From Halisarca cf. caerulea (lineage: Eukaryota; Porifera; Demospongiae; Chondrillida; Halisarcidae): DNA of 17,500 nucleotides. A program made the translations under genes and the position numbers. Positions 1 through 7,940 of the stretch are shown here, one piece after another; within the stretch, counting starts at the first letter, position 1; each line of letters opens with the position of its first letter. The stretch covers positions 1,091,101 to 1,108,600 of the forward strand of contig CAUJGJ010000258.1 in the NCBI GenBank assembly GCA_963170055.1, written 5' to 3'. The notes beneath the pieces were generated by a model that worked only from the letters and a program-made list of their open reading frames with translations, had not been told where the DNA came from and searched no databases.

Positions 1-53
1 CCTCAGTTATGACATAACCGAGGTGCTGGTTAATTAGAAATAATTTAGCACTA

Positions 54-140
54 TTATTGCAGGCCAATTGGAAACCTTAGCCATATATTGGGCCTTGCTG
101 TTAGTCTTCCCAATTTCAACCATCTGTCCTTGTACTTGCT
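54..140 (-). CDS. Possible terminal exon of the Ig-domain gene (uncertain)
   Basis: On the minus strand a pyrimidine-rich acceptor (tatttttctag) is followed by an 87-base phase-0 open stretch ending in TAA. The preceding exon (462-571) ends in phase 0, so the two could join, adding a basic, aromatic tail that starts SKYKDRWLKLGR. A second AG two bases further on opens a different frame that is also free of stops for about 38 codons, so the reading is ambiguous. No transmembrane segment or recognised domain is seen. It could equally be an internal exon of another isoform or chance. Confidence 0.22.
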   Translation of the reverse strand, partial: SKYKDRWLKLGRLTARPNIWLRFPIGLQ

Positions 141-270
141 CTAGAAAAATACTGATAGTCGATATATTGAGTATTTGATATATTGACAATTGAAAAATGT
201 AATTATTGTATTGTTGGTTATGGATTGATATTGACATTGACTACTTATATTGAAATATTGTCCAGGGCTA

Positions 271-326
271 ACACACACACGCATGCACGCATGCACGCAC
301 ACACACACACGCACACACACACACAC

Positions 327-368
<42 letters not shown>
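271..368. repeat. CA microsatellite with CGCA/CATG interruptions
   Basis: About 100 bases of nearly uninterrupted CA dinucleotides on the plus strand, starting with gcatgcacgcatgcacgc variants. It lies downstream of exon 462-571. The Thr-His and Cys-Val open frames across it are artefacts of the repeat. Confidence 0.97.
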
Positions 369-370
<2 letters not shown>

Positions 371-461
371 ACACTAAGTCATTCTACATTAAATATTTTC
401 ACATACACAGTACCTATCTCTACAATATCTAATACCCTCCATGTCTTAGCCCTCAACTCAC

Positions 462-571
462 CTGACAAGAGCTAGGATTATAGGGATCTTGACATCTACA
501 TGGAGTTTGTATGTAATCTGAAGCGTTGCATAAGTTTACTGGCTTTAGTCTGGTCAGACTAAGAGATTCAA
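462..571 (-). CDS. Exon: short Cys cluster of the Ig-domain protein
   Basis: This 110-base exon lies between the acceptor tatggtggtcttcttcag and the donor CAG|gtgagt, phases 1 and 0. It encodes 36 residues with four cysteines (VNLCNAS, TPCRCQ, PSSCQ). The size and spacing suggest a disulphide-bonded linker or the start of a larger Cys-rich domain continued in exons below 462. Confidence 0.65.
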
Positions 572-1892
572 CTGAAGAAGACCACCATAGAGGACAAGAG
601 CAGTATGCTGGAAGAAAATTGTACACATTCCACTGAACCTTAACATGTTCTAAAGAATAATTATAAATGCATACATGTACTACTGTATTAAATACATAGT
701 ACATACTGTACATGAATGTAGCGGTGAAACAAAAACATTTTCTTATCTTCCACATTAAAACAAGGATATACATCCTTACTAGCAAGATTTGCAAAAGTTC
801 TCAAACATGGTTCATTTTAATTAATGCTACATGCACACAAACATGCATGCACCACTTACCAAATCCCCTGAAGTACACATATCCCTCCCAAACAGCAGAA
901 TTTGGCTCATACGGAGAGGCTGGAAAACCATCTAACGTGAATCCTTCCATCTGGCTCTGAGTTCGAAGGCTGTCAAACACACTCTGCGCATCAATTGCGA
1001 CATTTAAGAGACTTAGCACAAACAAGGAACGACCGTATGTCTCGTCTCTTCCGATGTAGGCAACATGTGATGTCCCACCAATGTTCAGCAAAGTCACAAG
1101 CTGCAGTAAGAAGAACACATACATACCAATCTGAGGCAACATTGCAACTGAAACGGTAACACTGTGCCAAGATGTCTGTTACACACGGAAATATCTACGT
1201 GATATTATGCAAACATACATACATAGGAGCTTACTTCACGCTGAATGGCAGAGGCATTGTTGTATACCTCATCCTGAGGGCCTTGTAGTGTGAAAGCTAA
1301 TAAGTGCACTCTCTTCGCATCACCACTGAAGGTGCAACCAGTCAAGTGGCCGTTCCATGTTTGATTTGCCATACACTTCCATGTAAGAACACCACGCGGG
1401 TTGAAAGCAGGATTGATAGTTTGACAACTGGTAGCAACAGTCTCCCCCACAGCAGCATTTAGTCGAAATGGAGCTGGGAGGCATCCTTTAAACCATGACA
1501 AAAATGTGTTAATGACGATGCCACACTCAATACAAAAAGACATGAAATCGTTCAAATTCTCACAAAGTAGACATGACGAAAGATTGGAACATCAAACTCC
1601 TCACCTGGAGCAATTGAGACATTAGCTGAGGCCAACTGTGAGGAATCACCGTTTAGTTCACAGGAATATATTCCGGATAAATTTTGAATGGGTGGATTGA
1701 AAATCAATGTCCCATTGGTCTCAGTAGGAATAACAGAGTAGTAGCTAGCAAAAGCACTTTCAAACACATTCACTCCATCTTTTTTCCATACAAAAGAGTA
1801 GCTTCCTTCATTGCTAACCGGATCACAGGTAAGATTGAGGATTGCTCCACTCACAACAGACACACTTGACTGAGATATTGTCACACTTTGGG
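462..1892 (-). CDS. Ig-domain extracellular protein, partial (four exons: 1605-1892, 1235-1485, 860-1100, 462-571)
   Basis: Four minus-strand exons join with matching phases (1, 1, 0, 1, 0) and leave a continuous frame of about 296 codons. In order they encode an Ig-like domain; a four-cysteine module resembling a sushi/CCP repeat (GCLPAP ... TSCQT ... LTWKC ... GHLTGC); about 120 residues with alternating hydrophobic strands that could be a SEA- or GAIN-like fold, though no family is recognised; and a Cys-rich tail with C-x-C and SSC. Several N-x-S/T sites and the paired cysteines point to a secreted or cell-surface protein, probably for adhesion or recognition. No signal peptide or transmembrane segment is in view, so the 5' exons lie above 1892 or were missed, and the 3' end is unresolved. 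The domain order is seen; the function is inferred. Confidence 0.72.
860..1100 (-). CDS. Exon: unrecognised alpha/beta region of the Ig-domain protein
   Basis: This 241-base exon has the acceptor cttcttactgcag and the donor G|gtaagtgg, phases 0 and 1. It encodes LVTLLNIGG, RSLFVLSLLNVAIDAQ, VFDSLRTQSQMEG, FTLDGFPAS and a Tyr/Trp-rich end. Together with the end of the previous exon this reads as strand-helix-strand-helix. A SEA-like ferredoxin fold is one possibility, but no GSxxx cleavage motif is present, so the family is left open. Confidence 0.72.
1235..1485 (-). CDS. Exon: four-cysteine sushi-like module
   Basis: This 251-base exon starts in phase 1 after catggtttaaag and ends in phase 0 at GAA|gtaagc. 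It encodes GCLPAP, then VGETVATSC, LTWKC, NQTWNG and LTGC. The order Cys-Cys-Cys-Trp-Cys over about 50 residues recalls a sushi/CCP domain, whose third and fourth cysteines bracket a conserved Trp. The glycine-rich GYxL segment of classical sushi repeats is missing, so it is only sushi-like. The exon continues into KRVHLLAFTLQG, the first strand of the next region. Confidence 0.75.
1605..1892 (-). CDS. Exon: Ig-like domain
   Basis: This 288-base exon has phase 1 at both ends, as is usual for single-exon Ig domains. The acceptor is gtctgtctgtag and the donor G|gtgagga. The translation has the Ig hallmarks: GAILNLTCDP (B-strand Cys), FVWKKDG (C-strand Trp), a TLIF strand and SGIYSCEL (F-strand Y-x-C), with about 51 residues between the cysteines, then a SANVSIAP G-strand. 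Asn of NLT, NGT, NLS and NVS are potential glycosylation sites. The nearest well-known type is the I-set/V-like domain of adhesion receptors. Confidence 0.85.
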
Positions 1893-1983
1893 CTACAGAC
1901 AGACAGACATCATGCTATATGTAACAGGCATGAACTGTACACAGTGCACCCATGACGGCCCTTGCATGCAGAAATAAAAGATT

Positions 1984-2345
1984 TACAGTAAAACTTCCAT
2001 AATAAGGACACCACTGGGACCACAGCAAGCTGTCCTGTACAGTGAAACCTCTACAAAAAGGACACCACTGGGACCATAGCAAGCTGACCTGTACAGTGAA
2101 ACCTCTACAATTAGGACACCACTGAGATCACAGCAAGCTGTCCTGCACAGTGAAACCTCTACAATAAGGACACCACTGGGACCACAGCAAGCTGTCCTGT
2201 GCAGTGAAACCTCTACAATAAGGACACCACTGGGACCACAGCAAGCTGTCCTGTACAGTGAAACCTCTACAATAAGGACACCACTGGGACAACAGTAAGC
2301 TGTCCAGTTTAGGGAGGTGTCCTTATTTCAGAGGATTCAACTGTA
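1984..2345. mobile_element. TA-flanked CAGT-ended MITE, internally amplified into a 54-bp minisatellite
   Basis: Six tandem 54-bp units start at about 1983, 2037, 2091, 2145, 2199 and 2253, each reading acagtgaaacctctacaa, taaggacaccactgggac, cacagcaagctgtcct. The right end (2317-2343) is an inverted copy of the first half of the unit: ggtgtccttatttcagag, then gattcaactg. Both outer ends are CAGT next to TA (1984-1989; 2340-2345), the pattern of Tc1/mariner-type non-autonomous elements with TA target duplications. The array therefore seems to be a MITE whose left terminal portion was tandemly multiplied. No transposase is encoded. Confidence 0.7.
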
Positions 2346-2762
2346 CGTAGGTACACATGTCAGACTTCAAATGGGACAGAGCAATGGCGTCCTGTTTAAG
2401 GATTTTTCTGCATTTCAGAGGTGTCCTTTAACACAGTTTTCTCTGTATATGTATTAACATTGATGTTATTTGGCAGAAACGAGACTACAAACAGGTATCA
2501 GGTATTCCTATTTAACCTGGGGAACCTTTAGCCAGAGGCTACTATAAGTGGCACCCAAAAAACATGCATGTGTGCCGAAGGTATTCTTCCATACATTTAT
2601 GCATTGCTGGGTTGTTGGACAGTACATTGGATGAGGCGATTGTGTGAAATCACTGCTCGATTTGCATGGATCATCCCCTATATATTAGACTACGCAGTAT
2701 AGTGTGTCTATGAATGGACAATATTGAAAATCGATGCGTGCAGGGTGATAGATTTTACCATG
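2346..2762. other. Gene-free stretch with a fragment of the 54-bp repeat family
   Basis: No coding signal is seen. At 2388-2452 the words gtcctgttt, gcatttcagaggtgtcctt and ttttctctgta echo the right terminus of the preceding element, so this is probably a decayed copy. The rest is ordinary AT-rich DNA. Confidence 0.45.
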
Positions 2763-3063
2763 CAGTGGCGTAGGAAGTTATTTTGCTATGGGAGTTCACC
2801 GAAATTTCACAAATGAGCCTATATCAATTAAATATACGTACATGACATAGTGTATAATATATTACATGATTCTGATTATCCTGACTCCATGATTCGATCG
2901 ATGATAGCATAGATACTCTGTAGGGACCTCAAGTTTCATAGGGCTTAATATGCTACATAATTGTATAATACCTAGTAAGTACAAAACTAAACAAGCAATT
3001 GCAAGAGAGTCGAGATCAAGGGAGGGCACCAGCCCCTGGAGTCTCCCCCATTCCTACGCCAGT
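2763..3063. mobile_element. Candidate MITE with GTGGCGTAGGAA-type inverted ends
   Basis: cagtggcgtaggaa at 2763-2776 is matched, inverted, by ttcctacgccagt at 3051-3063, and both ends continue into a G-rich segment (gggag) on the inner side. The 0.3-kb interior is AT-rich and non-coding; the 74-codon plus-strand frame that runs into it has no recognisable features. The class is not identified. Confidence 0.5.
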
Positions 3064-3512
3064 GCCACGGACACTTTACACTACGTTATCTATGATTTTA
3101 CTGAGAGGGAAAACCATGAACTTGTAAGGGACATCAGGAGTACGGAATTCACGCGCTGTTACACTCTTACATAAAAACGTACGTTTTGCTTACTCCGCGA
3201 ATGTTAGAATGTTGCACACAGACCGCTACGTATTCTACACGGATGTAATCTAACTCCTGGAATACTTATAAGTTTTGACAAATAAAAAGACTCACAGTTG
3301 CAGGAGGAAACGACTAGTACCCATTGAACAATTCCCACGTAAATATTGCTTCTTTTAAGAAGAAACATTGCATAGCCTTATGGGGCAGCTTTCACCCTCA
3401 GTGGTAGAGCGATGCTGTTTTCTTCTGTGATAGACAACCAGGAATCCGCTTTGACAAAACACGGAAATTACTTGAACTTCGAAGTTTACTTTAGGCAAGC
3501 AAATTCATGGCG

Positions 3513-3655
3513 TAGTCTGGCGCTGCCGACGTCTATACCCGTTCCACTAATCATTAGGGGATTGCTAACAACTAGTCCAGCCAGCTGGGCCCTAGTCGCG
3601 TATCCAGACCCACTTCCGGCCGCCATTATATTCTCGCCGGGAAGGTTCAGGAACA
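3513..3655. mobile_element. Diverged member of the TA-GTCTGGCG foldback family
   Basis: tagtctggcgctgccgac at 3513-3530 matches the terminus of the foldback at 14030-14144 (gtctggcgttgccgac). The segment ends, on the minus strand, with a 33-bp block (3612-3644) containing ataatggcggccggaagt. The segment is GC-rich compared with its flanks. Its right border is not defined, because no inverted copy of the terminus is found. Confidence 0.4.
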
Positions 3656-4935
3656 TTCTTCCAAGACTGAATGAATCAATGAATTTATACACACACCACA
3701 CATAATAATGAGAAATTTTTTAAATTAAGCTTAGCAATAACCATGCATGACGAAAAACAAAGTGGTGATTAAAACTAGTTGTGAACCAAGTTCAGAACCT
3801 CGCGATTGCTAAAACAAAAATTGAATTTTGAAATAAAAATTGAATTGTGTTCAATTCCATTTTGACTGCTGCTTATGAATTCAAAACTGATGTGTGTGCT
3901 CATGCTTTGAGTTATAAGGCTAGATTGCCAGTGCAATGGTATATTACAATGGCCATGCAGATGTAAAGTTAGCAGTTTTGTTGTTTACTCACTTGACACA
4001 TGCTTGCAAGACACAGTGTGTAGACTACAGTATCAGTACTCGTGAAGCAAGGCTGTACGACAGTGTAACATCTGCAATTTGTGACATTTGACATTCAATT
4101 TGATTGAGTCATGCATCAGTGATTGACACAAATCTGTTGAGTTTTTATTTCTTCTGGTGACACTGCGTTAAATTTGCATTGCCAAAATAAATGGTCACTT
4201 TTCATTGTATATGATTCAATTGAATTGCAATGCTTGGTTCAATTTGGCCTGCTTGGACATTCAAATTGACACTAGCACTGAGCAATGCATGTGACATGTA
4301 CCACTGCACATAATCTGCACAAGAAACCAATTTGCAGTCCATGGTGCTAGAAGTTAGTATTATAATTATGCTTCCTCAACATAATGCTATTGTCAATTTA
4401 CCTGAACATATGCATTCGTAGACCTTGATTAATTCTCAATCAATAATATTGTAATTCATGTACCACCACACAACTGCATGATCGAGTGATAGAAACGAAG
4501 TTGCTAACATTTTTGGTTTATTATTTGGTTCTATTTGAACAAACAGTCTGTTTTTTTTTCAAGAATTAAGTCTTTAAAATTTCTTTTGAATCCATGAACT
4601 TCATATTGATTGAACATACATCACACAATGTCATTTATAACTTGCTGCTCATACGTACATGAAATTTGTTTCTGTGATGTGTAGCCAATCTGCATGACAT
4701 TGTGTTTTAGATGATTTGTATGTAAGTGCATTTAAATTTGTGGATTTGACATATTCAGGTGCTTGGAGTACAGTTGCGACACAGGCTGCTGTGTATAAAG
4801 TAGGTTCAAATTTTGGGTTACATTAGATTTGTTTGATTGCGATGAAATCCATGGTTTCTGCAGAGGCTGTCTTCAGACACATTTCACATGGTATAATCCA
4901 ATTAAAATCAGAATTTAGCAAATATACATAAATGT
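3656..4935. other. AT-rich gene-free region
   Basis: No exon with splice sites and family features was found. The stretch is rich in ttgaattt/aattcaa words. A weak inverted pair, cacacaatgtcat (4622-4634) and atgacattgtgtt (4694-4706), could form a hairpin, and there is a T run near 4551. Open frames are short and unremarkable. Confidence 0.5.
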
Positions 4936-5436
4936 GCATATACCGTTTATGTTCTAATTTTTCGTCAGAGCAATTGTCATGAAAAAACGTCATTTGGAAT
5001 GGAATTGCAAGGTTTCTGAAAGGTGGTGAATAATTGGAATGGGGGGACAAATATTTAGAATCAATGACGGCGAATTAGAACCATCAAAAAATAGACGTTT
5101 CTAGCTTGAGAACTGTTGCGCCCGTTTGAGGATACCATGCACATATACAAGGAATTTCGAATGAAAAACAAAAATCTTCCATGATTTGACGATTACTCAA
5201 ACGAAATAAAAATGACAAATATAAATGAAGGAACAGCGGTTTCTCCAGTACGGTATATCAATGGCACAACAAATGGCAGAATGAAGGCGGCCAGCCTGCG
5301 TGACGAATAATTAGGGTCTCTGACATACGTAGGATTAAAACACGTTATTTCGTCATCAATTAGAATGCTTTTCATCCCTTTTGGAGCCCATGACGAATAT
5401 TTGGAATGAAGAAAAATTAGAGCATATACGGTATAT
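4936..5436. mobile_element. Half-kilobase element with ATACCGTATATG inverted ends
   Basis: The left end reads catataccgtttatgttc, taatttttcgtc; the right end reads gaagaaaaattagagcat, atacggtat. The right end inverted matches the left over about 27 bases with few changes. The interior repeats variants of gacgaatatttggaatgaa and gacgaataattagg in both directions, so it is built of short related words. No protein is encoded; this fits a non-autonomous DNA element. Confidence 0.55.
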
Positions 5437-5719
5437 AATCATTTGCTATATCAGTTTGAAAGTCCACTGATGTCACATTATAATAATATTTGGCATAGCG
5501 GTGCATGTTCCATACATGTACTACATACATCTCTCAGACTTAGACTTCGACAAACAATAGTCAAGGTGAATACATCATGTGCTCAATTACATGTTTTCTT
5601 TGCTGTATTGCATGTATAATTTTAGAAAACGGCATACCAACAATACCAGTGAAAATGAGCTGCATGTATATATCAGGATGTTAAATGAAATGTAAAGTGT
5701 CAGTTTACATTCAATCAGG

Positions 5720-5871
5720 AACGTAACAGATTATTTGTACAAAATCAATGCACACAACGTTTCGGCCACGTAGGCCTTCATCAGCTGTATAAAACATTTT
5801 ATGCAGCTGATGAAGGCCTACATGGCCAGAACATTTTGTGCATTGATTTTGTACAAATGATCTGTTACGTT
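5720..5871. mobile_element. 152-bp foldback element (68-bp arms)
   Basis: The left arm starts aacgtaacagattatttg and ends ggccttcatcagctg; the right arm is its inverted copy with roughly six differences. The two are separated by about 16 bases (tataaaacattttatg). Inside the arms is cgtttcggcc ... gatgaaggcc. The whole could extrude as one long hairpin. No TA or other clear target duplication was recognised. Confidence 0.75.
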
Positions 5872-6399
5872 ATAGAATTTGTTTGAAAGTTATATTATCA
5901 TAAGTCAACGTAGCATGCAATTAGTCTCTATCATATCAGATATAATCACACATTGCAGATTATGTCAATCAAATATGTATAATTTTATCACAAGATGGTG
6001 CAAAGTGGTGCACATGAACCGTAGTTAGTCAAATCAAGTGTTCCAAGTACAGTGGAAAACAATAACAAAAGTGCGCAACACACGAACGATATTGAACTGT
6101 AATTTGTCAATCAATACCTTTTTATGACACTTCACATTTCAATTTCTTACTTCTTTTCGCTAAATCACTTGTTTCGAAACCATAGATAAAGCTGACATGT
6201 TCGACTCCAAGCAAAACGGGCCGCCAGTTTATTGGTAAAAGTTGCCAGCAGTTCGTAATTCCTTTATTTTGTCATTTTTATAGCTTGTACTCGAACAAAG
6301 TTGTCAGAGAAAGAAGACGCCCTATAGACTTCGCCGAAACAACAAAGAACGCAAACAGAGCAGTCTTGGAGATAGCGCCATATAATCTACACGTGTCCT
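5872..6399. other. Gene-free stretch before the promoter-like region
   Basis: AT-rich down to about 6170, then richer in CpG. At 5912-5927 the 16-mer agcatgcaattagtct recurs exactly at 13889-13904, next to a solo end of the GTCTGGCG element family. No convincing exon is present. Confidence 0.4.
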
Positions 6400-6411
6400 T
6401 GCGCATGCGCA
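6400..6411. promoter_or_regulatory. NRF-1-type palindrome TGCGCATGCGCA
   Basis: A perfect NRF-1-like palindrome with an ACGTGT E-box-like word ten bases away, in a 400-base stretch richer in CpG than its surroundings. In animals such sites mark promoters of constitutively expressed genes. A plus-strand ATG in good context lies 190 bases downstream (6603). Whether a gene starts here in either direction is not shown. Confidence 0.4.
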
Positions 6412-6602
6412 GTTGCAAAAAAGATGCCCCTAAAGATGTCCGACACAATGGCTGACACAATGGCTACTCAATTCGATCACCCGAACAACAAAATTGTGAA
6501 TCCTACTGTTTAGCGGAAGAAACTTGAAAATCGCTGTATAGAAGTTTTAGACATTATTGTGCAATAATAATGAAGATTGTTAATTTTTTCGTATCGGTCA
6601 AG

Positions 6603-6625
6603 ATGGGACTGTCACGGACCCAAAC
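6603..6625 (+). CDS. Possible first coding exon (MGLSRTQT...), very uncertain
   Basis: gtcaagATGGga gives a good initiation context, and after 23 coding bases comes a strong donor, AC|gtaagtga. It lies downstream of the NRF-1-type palindrome. No matching second exon was recognised on the plus strand, which from 7252 on is antisense to the C45 gene, so this may be a non-coding transcript start or chance. Confidence 0.15.
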
Positions 6626-6923
6626 GTAAGTGACTTTGGGCGCGTTTTGTCTAATACCCAGTGGGGAAATGCACATAAAGTTTACCTTATCACATAGAAC
6701 ACGTTTGCCCGCTTCTGTTATTGCCACTTCACTGCCACTTTACTTTATCACCGACTTGCAACTTGCGCACAAAGAAACGACATATTGGCCAAAATATACG
6801 ATCAAGTGCGTGGGCTTCTCGATCAGACTCCCCTATACGACGGAAACAATTAACCTCGCTAAACCGCTCGGTAATGATCAATGTAATATGAACAGTAAAC
6901 ATAACACATACTACTTAAACATT

Positions 6924-6956
6924 CTTCCCGGCGAGAATAAAATGGCGGCCGGAAGT
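6924..6956 (+). repeat. 33-bp YY1/ETS-like motif block, inverted copy of 3612-3644
   Basis: cttcccggcgagaataaa then atggcggccggaagt matches the minus strand of 3612-3644 at 32 of 33 bases. aaaatggcggc is a YY1-type site and ccggaagt an ETS/GABP-type site, a pairing typical of housekeeping promoters. Similarity falls off quickly on both sides. Confidence 0.7.
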
Positions 6957-7123
6957 AGACCAGCTTTGCTATCAGTGTTGCGCAATACATGGTTATACAT
7001 GCAAAGTATAATACATGTAATACTGTAGAGTATCTATGCATAGACACTTAAAAACCTATGATGTAGTCTCCCAGGAGTACACACAAACACACGCACGCAC
7101 GCAAATATACCGTCACACGCACG

Positions 7124-7128
<5 letters not shown>

Positions 7129-7186
<58 letters not shown>
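7129..7186. repeat. CA microsatellite
   Basis: Uninterrupted CA dinucleotides on the plus strand, preceded by CGCA units from about 7090. It lies just 3' of the C45 gene's stop codon. Confidence 0.97.
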
Positions 7187-7188
<2 letters not shown>

Positions 7189-7251
7189 CTATACAAAATA
7201 TCATTCTATCCAACAACATGCTTGCTATAGTTGCATGCATAAAGTGCAAGG

Positions 7252-7343
7252 TCAGCACAGTCTGAAGTCCAACGTAGGCTGAGCAGATCCACTTGGATTA
7301 CCACGGTACACATGGAGTGTGCACTTCACCAGGTCAAATACAG
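7252..7343 (-). CDS. C45 gene, exon 7 (stop)
   Basis: The exon is 92 bases, following a strong acceptor (ctttcttcgatcctccag), phase 1. It encodes AVFDLVKCTLHVYRGNPS, then GSAQPTLDFRLC and TGA at 7252-7254. The V-x-x-GNP motif is the usual C-terminal strand of the family. No AATAAA is visible on the minus strand in the following 200 bases. Confidence 0.88.
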
Positions 7344-7858
7344 CTGGAGGATCGAAGAAAGATGAACAAAATAACCAGAAACCTCTGCATTCAGGCAATA
7401 AGGTTAAATATCTCTATTTCAACAACTCTATAATCCGACATTTCCCTAATCCGACCATCTAGTGATGTACAGTCACCATTATAAAGTATGCTAAGAGGTC
7501 CTCCATAATCTGACAATCTCTTAATGAATCTAACATTATTCTCAGGTCCCATTGAGTGTCGGATTGGAGAGGTTTCCCTGTCCTATGATGTACTGGTGAG
7601 AGGTACAGCATCAAAACTGTGGTTGGAAAACAAATCCATTACAAACCACAAGAATAGTGTACACCTTGTGTGACATTGACAAAGGGAGGGTATACCTGTA
7701 TGCAAGTGTTTGTACAGCAAAGCACATGACTAGACTCCACAAAGCAAACATTCATGCTGGCACATGTACTAGGCATACACACCTATGTACATATATACAC
7801 ATACATACATACACACGTGTATGCATGCATGCACACACACGCACATACATATGCGCAT

Positions 7859-7940
<82 letters not shown>

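Noticed and set aside
1..23. Short hairpin cctcagttatg / cataaccgagg at the window edge
   Set aside because: Only 11-bp arms with a mismatch, and the left context is missing, so it cannot be assigned.
141..432. Open frames of Cys-Val or Thr-His repeats (also at 7034-7258, 7657-8056, 9455-10025, 10352-10794, 14708-15183, 16241-16438)
   Set aside because: They are translations of CA/TG microsatellites, present on both strands, with no start context or splice support.
1983..2306. CRISPR-like array of regular repeats
   Set aside because: The 54-bp units abut with no unique spacers, and the context is animal nuclear DNA.
3390..3440. tRNA-like A-box ctcagtggtagagcgatg
   Set aside because: No B-box at the expected distance and no stem pairing.
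3486..3701. 71-codon minus-strand frame containing ENIMAAGSGSGYATR
   Set aside because: It coincides with the promoter-like block and the GTCTGGCG terminus of an element; only the motif, not a protein, is shared with the second copy.
3513..6956. A single 3.4-kb transposon with inverted ends at 3612-3644 and 6924-6956
   Set aside because: Outside the 33-bp block the ends do not match, no transposase lies between, and several other complete elements do.
6630..7028. 132-codon plus-strand open frame
   Set aside because: It has no recognisable domain, has mixed composition and runs through the 33-bp motif block; the start lies just after a better donor. Treated as chance.
7252..7400. Last C45 exon starting at the earlier AG (tgaatgcag)
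   Set aside because: It would break the frame with the preceding donor, and a 4-bp indel between the copies lies there; the AG after cgatcctccag fits phase and family in both copies.
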